Counted from the stretch's first letter, positions 49,020 to 60,168 are shown. The stretch: 64,000 bases of DNA from Saccharomyces uvarum (GCA_947243795.1 OX365937.1:62001-126000); one strand, 5' to 3'. A program made the numbers and translations. The notes: generated from the letters alone by a model not told the origin.

Positions 49020-50378
49020 TTAAAATTTGTCTTCGAGCGGAGAATCGTTAAGCAACTGGTGAAGTTTAGTTGAGCTTTGAGAAAGTTCACCCACTTGACT
49101 TGTGCCCTTCTCTTTATACGTACTTACTGCAGGAATGTTTGCGTTGATTTTGGTGACCTTTGTACCATAGGCTCTAGGCTCCAATTTGATCAAGGTATGT
49201 AGCGGAATGGACATCCAAGGAGACTCCTCTTGTGGGACATTCATAAAGTATGCATATATACACCGAAGCACAGCTTGATGAGTTATAATCAACACATTCT
49301 CTTGACGTTCAAGTTCCATAATGACAGGCTCTAAACGAATTACAACATCTCTGTATGATTCCCCGCCTCGATATCTATATTCGTACTTGTCATTGTCTCG
49401 AGCTTTGAAGTCTTCAGGATACTTTTTCTCAATTTCTTCATAAGTCATTCCATCACAAACACCAGCATCTAATTCGTCTAAAGCTTTCCATTGCAATTTC
49501 TTGTAAGGGAGGTACTTAGCCGTTTGCTGTGTTCTCTTCAAAGTAGACGTCCATGTTGTCAACTTCACATCTCCTGCACTCTCCTTCACTAAATGCTTTA
49601 ATTTTTTGGCATATTGAAAGCCCCTTTCAGATAATGATGAGTCCCCACCAATTTTTTTCTCTACGTTATAAATGGATTCACCATGTCTGGATAACCAGAT
49701 ACATTTTGGTTTAGGACGGATATTCATAACATAGAATACAATCCTACTTTCCAAATAAGTCCTGATCTTATTAATTATCACTTCTTCGACGATATTAACT
49801 AGTTTGACAAACGTCATGTCTCTGTCCGTTTGGGCGTCCAATGGTTCGTAAAATCTTTCGTACTGTTCGATCCGGTTTAAGAAATCGGCTTCTGCTACAT
49901 CGGGTTCAAAACCCTCATAGTCTGGTGAAGTGCTGCCGATATCCTTGGCGTTACTTACGATCGATTCATGATCATTGCACCAACTCTCCAAAAACATTGG
50001 TTGGATGGCATTTTTTTCACACACGTCTTTAAGCCATTTTCTCCTTTCACGTGTACTATTAGTAGCATCGAACACCGCTACAGAACCGTTTTCTTTTGCA
50101 AACCAATCCAAGATATCTTTCATAGCATTTTGGGCGGCCAATTCTCTGAGTCTAAAACCATCGGCGTTATCAAAATTGAAAAACTCGGCATCTATAGGAA
50201 CATTCCCACTTACGTCTCTTCTGTAGTTTCCCACATTGAAACACTTGGCTTTTATGGACAACCAAGACAAGTATCTAATAATTTTTTGGGAGATGAAAGA
50301 CTTACCCCTCGCGGGTAAACCAACCATTATCACGCATACTTTGATATCGTTATCATTAGATAGAGTACTGTATCCCAT
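49020..50378 (-). CDS. FBP26: Fructose-2,6-bisphosphatase Fbp26
   Basis: A 452-residue bifunctional-type 6-phosphofructo-2-kinase/fructose-2,6-bisphosphatase, equal in length to S. cerevisiae Fbp26 (YJL155C), which acts almost only as the phosphatase that removes the glycolytic activator fructose 2,6-bisphosphate. The N-terminal kinase fold has its P-loop at residues 20-27 (GLPARGKS). The phosphatase half begins with LSRHGES, whose histidine (about 232) carries the phosphate, and includes ELDAGVCDGMTYEE and the second histidine in THQAVLRC. The chain ends in a short Ser/Gln-rich tail. No damage seen. Confidence 0.97.
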   Translation of the reverse strand: MGYSTLSNDNDIKVCVIMVGLPARGKSFISQKIIRYLSWLSIKAKCFNVGNYRRDVSGNVPIDAEFFNFDNADGFRLRELAAQNAMKDILDWFAKENGSVAVFDATNSTRERRKWLKDVCEKNAIQPMFLESWCNDHESIVSNAKDIGSTSPDYEGFEPDVAEADFLNRIEQYERFYEPLDAQTDRDMTFVKLVNIVEEVIINKIRTYLESRIVFYVMNIRPKPKCIWLSRHGESIYNVEKKIGGDSSLSERGFQYAKKLKHLVKESAGDVKLTTWTSTLKRTQQTAKYLPYKKLQWKALDELDAGVCDGMTYEEIEKKYPEDFKARDNDKYEYRYRGGESYRDVVIRLEPVIMELERQENVLIITHQAVLRCIYAYFMNVPQEESPWMSIPLHTLIKLEPRAYGTKVTKINANIPAVSTYKEKGTSQVGELSQSSTKLHQLLNDSPLEDKF

Positions 50379-50879
50379 ATTTCTTGTTATTAGTATGGTT
50401 TTATGGTATTGTATAATATAGGCGTCCTTAAGTTTTATAGCCCCCCTTTCCCTTATTTTACCAGACCTGTGTAGAGAATCTGCAAGTTAACTGGAAATTA
50501 AAATAATAAGTCAACGCTGTACCAATACCCTAAAATAAAGCGTTTGCTAACGTTAACAAACCAGCGGTCTCAAAATATGACCCTTTATATGGAAGTGCTT
50601 TCTAGGGATAGGAATAGATTTGCATCGGCATATTAACGGGCACCATTTTTTACACAGAAAATAAAAAAAAAAAAAAAAAAAAAAAGACCGAGATTTACCA
50701 AATAAAGAACCTTTTCATATTAACCAATCCAATACTATCTTAGTAGGAAGGATTTACAATATGAGCATGATCCTTTCCATTTAAATTGGTCCCTGATCAT
50801 GGAACATTATTTTTATTGTTTTGATTTAGCTTCTTTCACTTTTTTGTACGCGTGTATATAGGAGCAATTACGTAATTAA
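50379..50879. other. FBP26 promoter and VPS35 3' flank with an A23 run
   Basis: 501 bp. It has an uninterrupted run of 23 A at 50663-50685, a strong nucleosome-excluding tract, about 290 bp upstream of FBP26. Nothing else seen. Confidence 0.7.
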
Positions 50880-53714
50880 CTATACATATATGACTTTGAA
50901 TCGATCATCAACTTCCCTTTGTCCCTCGATATACTCGCAAGTACGTTGGAAATGATGAATTGGGATATACTTCAGTTGATGCAGTAACTTGCTACCTGAA
51001 GCGGTTGCTACTATCCCGTGTATTATTGTAGAAGATCCATTCAATGTATTCAGTTGGATATATGTGCCATCTGACCCAACGGCAACATTAGTATCCCTAT
51101 CGGCGCTTCCGGATCCATCTTCCGGACTGGTGTTTGACTTGATATTATTATCTCCGGTGATGTGCAGATCGTTCATTGAATTTGTCATCATAGAGGTACT
51201 ATTGTCTTCTAGTTTTAGTGATTTTAAATTGGTCTTAATGAGTTCGATCAAGCCATTAATGTATTTCATAGATATGTGAGTTTCAGCCTCATCACCATGA
51301 ATGAAATAATAAAGACATCTGTTCAAGATTTCGATCATTAATTCACAGCTTTGTTCATTATCCATTATGGAATCTGCCACGCGAAGTGATCTTTGTAGAC
51401 ATTCTAACACTCTTTTACCGTCTCTGAAAAAGTTGTCAGTGATACCTTCTTCTTCGCCAATATTTGAAATTTCTGTTGCCCACCAAAGGTGGGAACATAA
51501 ATAAACAGCACGACACTGGTCTTGCTTCTTTAACAATTTGGACCCGTGTAGTGTACATCTGACGATCAATGAATCGTAATAGGTCTCCTTGTAAAGAGAT
51601 CTTGTCTTTTGTAAAGATTGGGCAATATAGATTAAAGCTTGTAACTGAGTCTTTGAATCACTTAAAGATTCTTCAAATATTGTAAAGGCTTGCGAGAAAA
51701 AGTCGTATGAAATTTCGCCTAGTTGTAATTGGTCAGCCAAAGTAGCACATTGTAAATTTAATTTCAGAATCAGATCTGTGCATGAGTTGTTGCATGAATT
51801 GAAAATGTCATTGATACAGCGTGAAACAAATTTGAACATCTGTTTCAAAAGATTGGAATAATGAGATGATAATGTCTTGTTGTTGACCCTTTTCTTCAGC
51901 AGATACTGGAGTATCAAGTGGCATTTTCTAATCAATTTCCAAAAGTTCGTAATTATTGCCGGGAAGGTGTATTTCACATTGATACCGCCTTTAATAAATG
52001 AAGACTTGATAAGTAGTAATATTTCCAATTGTGCTTCTAGGCTGAATTGGATTTTGTTTTCCCCTGTTTGTTTCCGTGAAGTGGTGTTCATTATCCAGTG
52101 GATCAAGTTAGCTAATTTTTCTTGTATTGGGTCCAAGATCCACGATTCTTCTTCATCGTGTCTATTGAAAAATACTTCATCGATATTTGTCTCAGATGAG
52201 GTAGCGTTTGTGGGGGGTCCGCTTCTTGAGATTATTAAAGGTTCACAGATCGACAGTAAGCGTTGCACTTGTAATTTATCTTCAATGACTAGATGGGTTG
52301 TGTCCCGTGAAGAATGCAACTTTGATTCAGGTTCATTATCAGTTAATTCTTCGGTGTCTGCATCCATCAATATGTCTAGAATCTTATTAACGACTTTTTT
52401 TTGTAAAGTGATATTTTGCAAGGCCAGAATATTTTTATATGCCTGACATTTAGAAATCAATTGAAAAATAAAGTGTTTCTTGGAAATGATGGATTGGTTA
52501 GAAGACGCTGTGGACGAGGAGGACATCTGGAGTTTGTTGTTTTCAAAAGATAATAGATTCAAGAACAAATGCTCTGATTCCAAAGAAATGTTTTTTTGGC
52601 CGTAATCTTTAGTCTTTTGCAAAACCAGTTCGAATAATTTGTTCAAATTCTCGAAGTTGTCAGGATACCATTTTAAGCTTAGAACGATTATACTTTCAAT
52701 TAAGGGAATGAACTGCTGTAATGAAAGATCGGGTCTTTCATGGTTCAACAAGGTCAAGTAATCCCAGAACGTACCGAACACGTCCATATCCAGGTACGCG
52801 TTCGGAGATGTGGCGTTCGGCTCTTCTTCTAGTTGTCTTGTGATGTAATCGTTCAACCTATCGACCAATGTGAGCACGATTTTGTTTATCGAGACATCAG
52901 GGTTCAAATGTAAAGTGGTCTGCAGCAAAGTGTCCAAGGTTTTCAAATGAAACTCGTCTGTGAACACCTGGCAGATGACGTCCAAGAGATATTCCTGGGA
53001 TACCAAATCTCTGCATTGTATGACTTGTTCCAAGATGGTGGGCAGGATGTCCTGCCTGTACATTTGGAAATTGTCATCGATGATCTGGGACAGACGAACC
53101 AATTGAGACCCGACCAAAATTTGCAGTTCTTTCCTCTCGCGAGTTCTTGATTCTCTCTCGCGCAATGGGCCCTGGTGCTGTAGCCTAACCCACAGCTTGT
53201 TCATCTCGATGAAATTGTTCATGATGAACTGAGAGTTGAACAAGGAGTCATCCTCCGGTAGTAGCTCTTTGGTTCTCTGAGATAAATAATAACGCAAGAA
53301 AAGGCCTCTAGTTGGATTTTGTACACCACGACACATCTCGATCATATCCTTTAAAATCTCCATCTTAGGAGCATCGTTGAATGCCAGGTAGCTTGTCCCG
53401 ACCGTGATCATCAAGTAAAGCCTAGGCACCACGTTACCGGTATACTGGACCAGTTCATAAAGATCAGCCAAATGGTGATTTTGAGGATGGTTTTCTATAA
53501 GATAAGTGGACAGATTGGTTAATGAGTCGAAAACTATAACGTACAATTCGTAGTATTTCTTGGGTGACAGGTTCGGGTTTCTCAATTCTGTCAGCATTAT
53601 CGAAGTGTGCTGCAGTGATTCCATAAGTTTGTGTTGAGAAAGACACCGGTTCATCAGTGCCGTTCGCTGCTTGATAACAGAGATCGCGTTTTCTGGTGTA
53701 TCTGCATATGCCAT
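50880..53714 (-). CDS. VPS35: Retromer subunit Vps35
   Basis: A 944-residue protein, the same length as S. cerevisiae Vps35 (YJL154C). It is the scaffold and main cargo-binding subunit of retromer, returning Vps10 and other proteins from endosomes to the Golgi. The chain is an alpha-solenoid of HEAT-like helices throughout. The PRLY motif that binds Vps26 is at about residues 97-100 ([12 protein letters not shown]). The C-terminal half contacts Vps29. A Ser-rich insert lies near 400 and an Asp/Asn/Ser-rich insert with low conservation near 855-890. No membrane segment. Confidence 0.97.
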   Translation of the reverse strand: MAYADTPENAISVIKQRTALMNRCLSQHKLMESLQHTSIMLTELRNPNLSPKKYYELYVIVFDSLTNLSTYLIENHPQNHHLADLYELVQYTGNVVPRLYLMITVGTSYLAFNDAPKMEILKDMIEMCRGVQNPTRGLFLRYYLSQRTKELLPEDDSLFNSQFIMNNFIEMNKLWVRLQHQGPLRERESRTRERKELQILVGSQLVRLSQIIDDNFQMYRQDILPTILEQVIQCRDLVSQEYLLDVICQVFTDEFHLKTLDTLLQTTLHLNPDVSINKIVLTLVDRLNDYITRQLEEEPNATSPNAYLDMDVFGTFWDYLTLLNHERPDLSLQQFIPLIESIIVLSLKWYPDNFENLNKLFELVLQKTKDYGQKNISLESEHLFLNLLSFENNKLQMSSSSTASSNQSIISKKHFIFQLISKCQAYKNILALQNITLQKKVVNKILDILMDADTEELTDNEPESKLHSSRDTTHLVIEDKLQVQRLLSICEPLIISRSGPPTNATSSETNIDEVFFNRHDEEESWILDPIQEKLANLIHWIMNTTSRKQTGENKIQFSLEAQLEILLLIKSSFIKGGINVKYTFPAIITNFWKLIRKCHLILQYLLKKRVNNKTLSSHYSNLLKQMFKFVSRCINDIFNSCNNSCTDLILKLNLQCATLADQLQLGEISYDFFSQAFTIFEESLSDSKTQLQALIYIAQSLQKTRSLYKETYYDSLIVRCTLHGSKLLKKQDQCRAVYLCSHLWWATEISNIGEEEGITDNFFRDGKRVLECLQRSLRVADSIMDNEQSCELMIEILNRCLYYFIHGDEAETHISMKYINGLIELIKTNLKSLKLEDNSTSMMTNSMNDLHITGDNNIKSNTSPEDGSGSADRDTNVAVGSDGTYIQLNTLNGSSTIIHGIVATASGSKLLHQLKYIPIHHFQRTCEYIEGQREVDDRFKVIYV

Positions 53715-54062
53715 TGTGTTTGCTAATTCTTCTTTCCTTTCTTCCCTTGTGTGTTATATACTATCTCCAGTGGGCCTTGTTGAATGGCCGTACATACGCT
53801 ACTTGCCTCTTTTTTTTTTCTCTTTTTTCTTGTATCTATTGAGGTGGCATGGCCCTTGAATAAATATTGTTCATTTTCCCATCTATTCCAATTGAAAGAG
53901 AAAAAAAAAACGCCCCTTTGCGACAACCAGGCGAAATTCGAGAAAAAAGTGTTGATAGTTATAGTTAGTTTATTAACAGTTGGAGAATATAGAATATAGA
54001 GTATATGTGTTGGTAAAAGAGGTAGTAATATAGTGAGTGATAAATGTCTTGTTTAGAAAGAA
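53715..54062. other. VPS35 promoter and INO1 3' flank
   Basis: 348 bp, with a T/C-rich tract at 53800-53832. No gene seen. Confidence 0.5.
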
Positions 54063-55664
54063 TCACGAAAGCCTCTCTTCGAATCTCAATTCGTTCAGAG
54101 AAGGCAATCCAATTAGCAATCTCATAAAGTTTTCCAAGGCGGTTCTTTGCTTATTCAAGCCGTTCACTGGATGGAACCCTGGTCTTGTCAATGGCGCCTT
54201 TAGCCAGTAGCTCAAGAAGGTCAAAACCGGATAAAAGCTCTCGAACTTGCCGTCGTTTTCTTCGGAGGAATCCGCTTTCTTGTAGGATACTCTTGAACAG
54301 AATTCCGTCATTACTAGCAGGTCAATGATCAAGGGCGTAGCCAATAATGAGTCCTCGCAAACGTTGTGGATGGAGATTCTGTTATGGCCGCCCAGCATCA
54401 ATTCACTGTAGTATTCATCCATGGCGACCTTGGAATCACCCACGGGCTTCATGTATTTGATCACGATGCAGTGGTCAACTTTATTACCCAATTTGTCATT
54501 GTACAAGATGTCATTGGATGCGATAATGTCGTCAATGACCGAACTCTTGGAAATCTCCTTCGACCTGAACTGCTTCGGTGCGGATAGGTTGAAGCCGTCG
54601 TTATTACCTAGATGGTTGTAAGAGGCAATGGAGACGGGCTTGATACCCGCGTCCACCAAGAATTGGGCTAAGACAGACTTCATTTTGGTTTGGCCCGACT
54701 TGAAGTCGTCTCCGGCGATAAAAGTGCCTTCATGCTCAGCCAATTGAACAAGACCCGGGACAAACGTGTTCTGTGGTGAACCGTTGATATAGGGAACTCC
54801 TTCCAAAATGGATGCGGCGGCAAAGATCGTGGAGGGCGCAATCTCCTCGTGGTCATTCTTGATGGATTGCAAGAGGTTTTCCATGGTGTCGTTGACGCCG
54901 GCGGACACCTCCACGTACCGCTCGGTATTTGCGGTCCAAAGAACAATCACCTTGTCCAGGGAGTTCTTCTCTTTGAAACTCTGTATATCGTGCCTAATCT
55001 GCTGCAGATGGGCCCATTTGCCTTTTGTGGTCACGTGACCTTTCTCGTCCAAGTTGATGCAGTTATTAGCTCTTTGGTCTTGGTTAGCCGCGATGAAATC
55101 AGGGTAGTAAATGGAGGGCAACGGTTTCAGGGAACACATCTTGGTCTTCAAACGCTGTTGCAAGTCGTACTCAAGAACCTGTGCTCTTTGCATGGCCTCG
55201 AATTGGTTTGCATTGTTGATGTCCCAGCCGGTGACTACAAAATCGTTCGGATTGGCCATGGGCAAGAGAGAGTTAAACGGAGCGTACACGTCGTTGCCCT
55301 GCGCATCGATGCCCAGCTTTAAAGTAGACGACTGTGTCATAGAGCCGAAGTAATTTGGTTTCTTGAGCCCCTCTTTCGTTTGGAACTCGATGTTGTGCTT
55401 GTTCGCCAAGATTGCCGCCGTGAACGTGGAACCGTTGTTACCGCCTAACCCGACGAGCATGACCCCGAGTTTTGCCGGCTTGTTCAAATCCAGCTTGAAC
55501 ACATAGTCCTGGACGGTAGGCGTGACATCGTAGCGGCCATCAGGTGTCTTGGACACCACGGCGTTCTCGTAGCTGTACTTGGTAAGCAGCTCAGTGTCCG
55601 TGTACGTGCACTTGTTGCTGGCCACTCTCACAGAAGCAGTTGGGGTAGTATTATCTTCCGTCAT
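54063..55664 (-). CDS. INO1: Inositol-3-phosphate synthase Ino1
   Basis: The ATG at 55664 gives 533 residues, the S. cerevisiae length (YJL153C). The frame stays open 73 codons upstream, through the promoter, by chance. Ino1 converts glucose 6-phosphate to inositol 3-phosphate with NAD+, the first and rate-limiting step of inositol and phosphatidylinositol synthesis. NAD-binding loop GLGGNNGS is at residues 72-79; other family blocks are [30 protein letters not shown] and [16 protein letters not shown]. Regulation by Ino2/Ino4, Opi1 and Ume6 is readable in the promoter, listed separately. Confidence 0.99.
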   Translation of the reverse strand: MTEDNTTPTASVRVASNKCTYTDTELLTKYSYENAVVSKTPDGRYDVTPTVQDYVFKLDLNKPAKLGVMLVGLGGNNGSTFTAAILANKHNIEFQTKEGLKKPNYFGSMTQSSTLKLGIDAQGNDVYAPFNSLLPMANPNDFVVTGWDINNANQFEAMQRAQVLEYDLQQRLKTKMCSLKPLPSIYYPDFIAANQDQRANNCINLDEKGHVTTKGKWAHLQQIRHDIQSFKEKNSLDKVIVLWTANTERYVEVSAGVNDTMENLLQSIKNDHEEIAPSTIFAAASILEGVPYINGSPQNTFVPGLVQLAEHEGTFIAGDDFKSGQTKMKSVLAQFLVDAGIKPVSIASYNHLGNNDGFNLSAPKQFRSKEISKSSVIDDIIASNDILYNDKLGNKVDHCIVIKYMKPVGDSKVAMDEYYSELMLGGHNRISIHNVCEDSLLATPLIIDLLVMTEFCSRVSYKKADSSEENDGKFESFYPVLTFLSYWLKAPLTRPGFHPVNGLNKQRTALENFMRLLIGLPSLNELRFEERLS

Positions 55665-55826
55665 TGCTACTTTTTTATACCAGAAAAGAAAACTAAACAA
55701 AAGAATACAAGAAGAAGAACAGAGGAAACCAAGAACAAACAGAACTACAGCAGGTGGCAAATACCCCAGTTTATATACGCTTCCGATCACCATTGCCGCC
55801 GAGACAGAGGCGCACTTTCCACCGTC

Positions 55827-55836
55827 CATGTGAAAT
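55827..55836. promoter_or_regulatory. UAS-INO element 1 of INO1
   Basis: CATGTGAAAT, the exact Ino2/Ino4 element, 163-172 bp upstream of INO1. Confidence 0.85.
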
Positions 55837-55852
55837 ATATAACTCCCTTTGC

Positions 55853-55876
55853 AGAGAGAGAGAGAGAGAGAGAGAG
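55853..55876. repeat. (AG)12 microsatellite between the two UAS-INO sites
   Basis: Twelve exact AG units. It sits inside the regulatory region of INO1, with one UAS-INO on each side. Confidence 0.9.
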
Positions 55877-55883
55877 CAAACAC

Positions 55884-55910
55884 TTTTCACATGCCGCATT
55901 TAGCCGCCGA
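55884..55910. promoter_or_regulatory. UAS-INO element 2 and URS1 of INO1
   Basis: TTTTCACATG (55884-55893) is CATGTGAAAA on the INO1 strand. TAGCCGCCGA (55901-55910) is the exact Ume6 URS1 core. Both are known parts of the S. cerevisiae INO1 promoter. Confidence 0.85.
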
Positions 55911-56082
55911 AACCCCACATCCGGCCTCCGCATTTAGCATTTCGCATCAGGCACTTAACCCCGGAAGACCGGGACGCGCCACCGAAAAAGGATGGGATGA
56001 GGAACGAAACAAAAAACAAAAAAAAACGCTTATCTCTATGTGTTATGTAAAAGGTACGGTGTTAGATAGCTCACCCCGATCA

Positions 56083-56472
56083 CTAGGCACGGACGGGCAG
56101 CTGTTGTTTGTTGTCCATTAGGGGCACGTCGGCGCGGGCCTCGTCTTCGTCGTCGTAGGCTGGGGGCTGCGCCTGGGCCTGGGCCTGGGCTTGGGACTGT
56201 TCCACATGAGGGTGTGCCTCCAGATCGAGGCCACGTGACCTCTCGGAGGCGCGCTCATCGCTGGTCTCATACACCACGTAGCAGGCGTGGATGATGGCTG
56301 GGAAGAACATCAGCAGGAACAGCAGCAGGTTCAGCAACGTGTCCCTATTGAACACACCCTTCCTCCTCCATACGGCCAGCGGTGGGATGAACACGGCTAG
56401 CACCATCAGCAACAAGTCGTCCTTGTTGATGGAATATCTCATTCGGTCTTCGTCACAGTGGTCTCTATCCAT
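56083..56472 (-). CDS. SNA3: Vacuolar/endosomal protein Sna3
   Basis: A 129-residue PMP3/UPF0057-family membrane protein (S. cerevisiae YJL151C, 133). Sna3 is sorted into multivesicular bodies and serves as an adaptor that brings the ubiquitin ligase Rsp5 to cargo. Two membrane spans are visible at about residues 19-35 ([17 protein letters not shown]) and 46-67 ([22 protein letters not shown]). The cytosolic tail has a Gln-Ala run encoded by a GCCTGG-type hexamer and the Rsp5-binding PPAY at 103-106. An acidic stretch and Lys near the end (MDNKQQL) can take ubiquitin. Confidence 0.97.
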   Translation of the reverse strand: MDRDHCDEDRMRYSINKDDLLLMVLAVFIPPLAVWRRKGVFNRDTLLNLLLFLLMFFPAIIHACYVVYETSDERASERSRGLDLEAHPHVEQSQAQAQAQAQPPAYDDEDEARADVPLMDNKQQLPVRA

Positions 56473-57095
56473 CTTGCGTGCGTGTTTGTATATATGTTGG
56501 TATTTGTATTTGTGTTTGTGGTCGTGTTTGTGTGTCTTTTCTTCGTTCCCGCTGTTCTGTGCGTTACGCTCTACTTCATTTATATACCGTCAAGGAGCGG
56601 GACTTTCGCCCCTGCAAAAAAACACCGAGCCTCCATCACGTGGCACGGAAAATTTACTGATTGTAGCGGACCATCATCCGCTATATTCATAAGGCCCTGG
56701 CTCGCCTGTAATGCTCAATATACAACCATACATACATATATATATAAATATGTATATGTACAGATACGCGTATACGGGCAAGGGCGCGCGCCGATGCATC
56801 GCTGTGCCGATATGTGTAGAGGAACGTCGTACTCAGCGTCTTCTGTGCTGCGCTACACCCCTTTTCCCCTTCTCCTTTTCTTTGTTCTTTCATCTATCGA
56901 AATGCACCTGCTCGCCATAATTAATATCTTTCTCTCTCTAACACCGGTATTACCCTGCTGCTGCATCCCACAAAGAGGAATATATATAGTTTATAGTCTC
57001 TTGTAGATTCCGATGTGTATGTGACTGTCGTATTGCCCCAGGGTACCCAGGCCAAATAGACAGTGTTTCCAATCCCAGCTCACCACCACAGCAGC
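56473..57095. other. Divergent promoter region SNA3/DAS1
   Basis: 623 bp. It has an alternating TA tract near 56737-56758 and a GGGCGCGCGCC stretch near 56783-56793. Open frames here lack any recognisable product and, in S. cerevisiae, correspond to dubious genes. Confidence 0.5.
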
Positions 57096-59087
57096 ATGCC
57101 GTTTCAAGACTACTTTCAGAAGAAAAAGGCAGCTTTCACCAACAGAAACAATAAAAATAGCGCAGATGCATCGATATTACGAAGTATTGCTGGCAGTAGT
57201 AGCGTGGACACCGCCGCCAAAGATAAGAACTACATATTCCCGCTAACGAAGCTCCCCGATGAGCTCATGCACGAGGTATTTTCCCATTTGCCGCAACCGG
57301 ACCGCTTGCAGCTGTGCCTTATAAACAAAAGATTTAACAAGATCGCTACCAAACTCCTCTATAGAAGAATCTACTTGAACGACTCCAACGTGGTGAAGAG
57401 TGACTTCATGCATCTGGCCATCAACTGGACCCTATTGAACCTGCCATCCTCGTTGAAAGAGGAAGAGTCCCGCAACATCGCCAACTACAAACTGGAGAAG
57501 CTCATAGAAACCCTGCAAAATAATATTCGCATCACACAGACCATCCAGTGGATAAGAATCAACTGGGACCTGGACTCCGTCCTCCAAAGATCTATTTTGA
57601 ACATCCTCTGCAATCAGGGCAAATCTTTGCAAAGACTGGAAAATGTCACCGACCCGACTTGTAACGACATCATCTCCAATGGCCACTTCTCCAAATTCAA
57701 CGTCTCCAGCTTCGATATGGCTCCGCCAAATTCATTGCCGGAAATGTCCGTGCCCGACAATTACATTCCGAACCTCACCAAATACCTTTCACAACGAATC
57801 TCATCCCGCCTGTCTCACATTACTCTTTTCATCGACCCCTTGAAACTTTTCAACTACCTGTACCCACTAGACATCAAGTTGCAAATCGTCGATTTGAAGT
57901 TGCACTGGAGGAGGGAGTTTTACAACAATGACTACTTCGTTAGCAAGGTACGACCCGGCAACCCCTTGACTAAACTGTCTGAAGTGTTTGACAAGAGAAC
58001 TTTGAAGATCCTCACCATCATCTCCTGGAATGACACTCTGTTGAAACGGGAGACCGAAATGCTGAAGGATTTCAAAGAATTTGAACAACTGGAAGACCTA
58101 TCTTTAATTTCCATCAAGCAGGACGTTCACATTCTCGTAGATCTTTTCAGTTCGTTGACCAATTTGAAAAGACTTAAAATGGATTTCTTGGTGGATTTTA
58201 TAGCCGAGCCTACGAGTCCTCACATTTTCTTGTCTATCCTTTTGGCTTGCTCCAAACTGCAATTCATAGATTTGCGGTACGACGGCCTTATTCCTCAAAT
58301 CGTTAATATCCAAGAAAATAAGTTCCAATTGAACCAGCAATGCAATTGCACAAACTGTCAAATAGTGTTTAGTGACATTCTCAAGGGCAAAGTGTTCATG
58401 TTCCCGGAGGACTACTATATTCACGATATTCATGATATTGCAGCAAAGGATATTTTCAAAATGATGAAATATTTGTCGCTATTACCGTACTCAAAGGCAT
58501 GCGATGCTTACCCGAGCGTGAGAACCCAACCAATGAACTTGGCCAATTTTGTTAACAAGATGAACATGAACCTTTTGAAATATAGAAACTCTAAATCACA
58601 GTTAGTTCCTAAGATTGTTAATGATCCATACCAGCACTCTACAGTGACTTCTGCTACCACTGCCCGCATGAGCGAGCCTGAAATGGTAGTCATCGATGAA
58701 GATTATGACGACGACATTAATATGGATCTGGCTCAGGATGGCGATGACTCTGCTACCACCATTTCCGATGACTTAGAACTCCCACACGATTCCTTGACCA
58801 AAAGAGATATCATTATGTGCTACCACGCCCTAATTCATCATTTCAAATCGATCTATATCACTTTTTTGAAGAGTTTTCCTCAATTGAGATTCCTCATGTT
58901 GAATGATATTCCGACAATAGTCATGGAGGAGGATAACGAACGTATTTTTGAGCCCGTCTTTTATCATTATGATTATAAGAGTAATTTACACGGATGGTCT
59001 AAGGAATCAAACAAGAATTTGGAAAACGATAGCAACAACAACAATAATAATTCCGATACCATTGCAAGAATAGCCACTGTTATGTAA
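57096..59087 (+). CDS. DAS1: F-box protein Das1
   Basis: The ATG at 57096 gives 663 residues, equal to S. cerevisiae Das1 (YJL149W); an upstream 11-codon extension begins only with GTG. Das1 is a putative SCF ubiquitin-ligase substrate receptor whose deletion is sensitive to 6-azauracil-related stress; its targets are poorly known. An F-box is at about residues 50-95 (KLPDELMHEVFSHLPQPDRLQLC), which would bind Skp1. Leucine-rich-repeat-like segments follow, for example LEDLSLISI and LKRLKMDFL. A CNCTNC cluster near 410 is conserved. An acidic block (about 540-565) and an Asn run near the C-terminus are low-complexity. Confidence 0.95.
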   Translation: MPFQDYFQKKKAAFTNRNNKNSADASILRSIAGSSSVDTAAKDKNYIFPLTKLPDELMHEVFSHLPQPDRLQLCLINKRFNKIATKLLYRRIYLNDSNVVKSDFMHLAINWTLLNLPSSLKEEESRNIANYKLEKLIETLQNNIRITQTIQWIRINWDLDSVLQRSILNILCNQGKSLQRLENVTDPTCNDIISNGHFSKFNVSSFDMAPPNSLPEMSVPDNYIPNLTKYLSQRISSRLSHITLFIDPLKLFNYLYPLDIKLQIVDLKLHWRREFYNNDYFVSKVRPGNPLTKLSEVFDKRTLKILTIISWNDTLLKRETEMLKDFKEFEQLEDLSLISIKQDVHILVDLFSSLTNLKRLKMDFLVDFIAEPTSPHIFLSILLACSKLQFIDLRYDGLIPQIVNIQENKFQLNQQCNCTNCQIVFSDILKGKVFMFPEDYYIHDIHDIAAKDIFKMMKYLSLLPYSKACDAYPSVRTQPMNLANFVNKMNMNLLKYRNSKSQLVPKIVNDPYQHSTVTSATTARMSEPEMVVIDEDYDDDINMDLAQDGDDSATTISDDLELPHDSLTKRDIIMCYHALIHHFKSIYITFLKSFPQLRFLMLNDIPTIVMEEDNERIFEPVFYHYDYKSNLHGWSKESNKNLENDSNNNNNNSDTIARIATVM

Positions 59088-59292
59088 CCAGTCCTCCATA
59101 AACATATAGATATAGCAACTATATACTCAAAGCATTTTTTTTTAGCGCATCCGAATATAGACCAGTGTTTGCTCCCCTGATCATAACCGAGGGCGCTACC
59201 GTGTATGTTCAAGAGAGATATACCCTCACTTCCTGTTCTATGTGAACAGATATAAGATAAATACAAGAATAATAAGATATTACAGTATATGA

Positions 59293-59418
59293 TCACTCAG
59301 ACATCCTAGGAAGGTCTCTAAAATAGAGCGGTCACCGAGAGTACTAACGATGGGTTCGTAAGCGTACTCCTACCGTGGAAACTGCGAATGTTAAGGAACC
59401 AGTCTTTCATCACCGTGA
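59293..59418 (-). ncRNA. SNR128: U14 snoRNA (snR128)
   Basis: 126 nt on the minus strand from TCACGGTGATGAAAGACTGG to ATGTCTGAGTGA, nearly base-for-base S. cerevisiae U14. It is a C/D-box snoRNA: C box TGATGAA near the 5' end and D box CTGA near the 3' end, with terminal TCAC/GTGA pairing. It guides 2'-O-methylation of 18S rRNA at C414 and is needed for 18S processing. It is the downstream member of a snR190-U14 pair. Confidence 0.97.
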
Positions 59419-59493
59419 TCATAAAACGTACACTATATATGTTATATCTCCTTTGGAATCCACTATTGATAAATCTCATGAGAAGAAATAAAA

Positions 59494-59692
59494 GGCTCAG
59501 ATCTGCATGTGTTGTATAACACTGGCAAGAAAAGTTCCCGTTTGCAAACAAAAATGGCTAAGAGAAAGAGAAACATCACCGAGGTAATATTCATCTTCTC
59601 AAAACCACTCATGTTAAGAGAACGAGATAAAATCCCATGTCGTCATGGTCGAATCGGACGAGGAAAGAAGAGACACCGTTATCATCAGGGCC
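59494..59692 (-). ncRNA. SNR190: snR190 snoRNA
   Basis: On the minus strand, from about GGCCCTGATGATAACGGTG to CAGATCTGAGCC. C box TGATGAT and D box CTGA are visible, with terminal GGC/GCC pairing. It closely matches S. cerevisiae snR190, which guides methylation of 25S rRNA at G2395. Ends are estimated: my span is 199 nt against the 190 the name implies. U14 begins 75 bp downstream on the same strand; in yeast the two are cut from one precursor by Rnt1. Confidence 0.94.
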
Positions 59693-60168
59693 AATTAATT
59701 TATCCTTTCTTTCTTGTGAAAAGTATGGAAATTTCTCTTGAGATTATTCAAACTTGAATGTATCAAATGGGAAGGAGATACTGTGCTTGCAGGTTGACAA
59801 TATGAGAAGGAGCCCCATGCTTGTTATGCTTAGACACTGTTGCTTATTTTCCTATTTATAACTCTATATCAAACATTATAATTCTATCAACTATACTGAT
59901 TCATGGCCTGTATTTATACATTTTAGTTCTACCCATGAACCTCTAAAAGATGAAAAAATTTTCGTTTCGCAGCGAAGAAGATTTTTTCTTAGGGCAGGGT
60001 CCGGTTGTTGGGTGTTGTGAAACTTTTTTTCTACTCACTAGGATGAAATTAAAGAATGAAAAATTTTATCGATGAGCAGTGGGTAGCTTAAGATATAGGG
60101 TAGTCGCTGTTAGCAGAACTAGTGCTTGAGAAAGTGTGTGACGTGCAACAAGATTAACCAAATATAAT
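59693..60168. other. Divergent promoter region snR190-U14/RPA34
   Basis: 476 bp that should drive both the snoRNA pair leftward and RPA34 rightward. It has two RRPE-like motifs (59951-59962 and 60057-60067) and one PAC motif. Confidence 0.6.
60057..60077. promoter_or_regulatory. RRPE and PAC elements upstream of RPA34
   Basis: TGAAAAATTTT (60057-60067) is an RRPE (Stb3) motif and TCGATGAGC (60069-60077) a PAC (Dot6/Tod6) motif with one base off GCGATGAG. They are one base apart, 92-112 bp before RPA34. This is the standard pair of ribosome-biogenesis and Pol I subunit genes. Confidence 0.75.

Larger units (their letters stand above)
55665..56082. other. INO1 promoter region and SNA3 3' flank
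   Basis: 418 bp with a TATA-like TATATAA on the INO1 strand near 55771-55777, two UAS-INO sites, URS1 and an AG repeat, listed separately. Confidence 0.7.

Noticed and set aside
55665-55883. 73-codon N-terminal extension of INO1, with an in-frame ATG at 55829
   Set aside because: It runs through the TATA box and the UAS-INO site, so it lies upstream of transcription; the start at 55664 gives the exact family length.
59509-59757. 82-codon open frame on the plus strand
   Set aside because: It is the reverse of snR190, a snoRNA conserved at base level.
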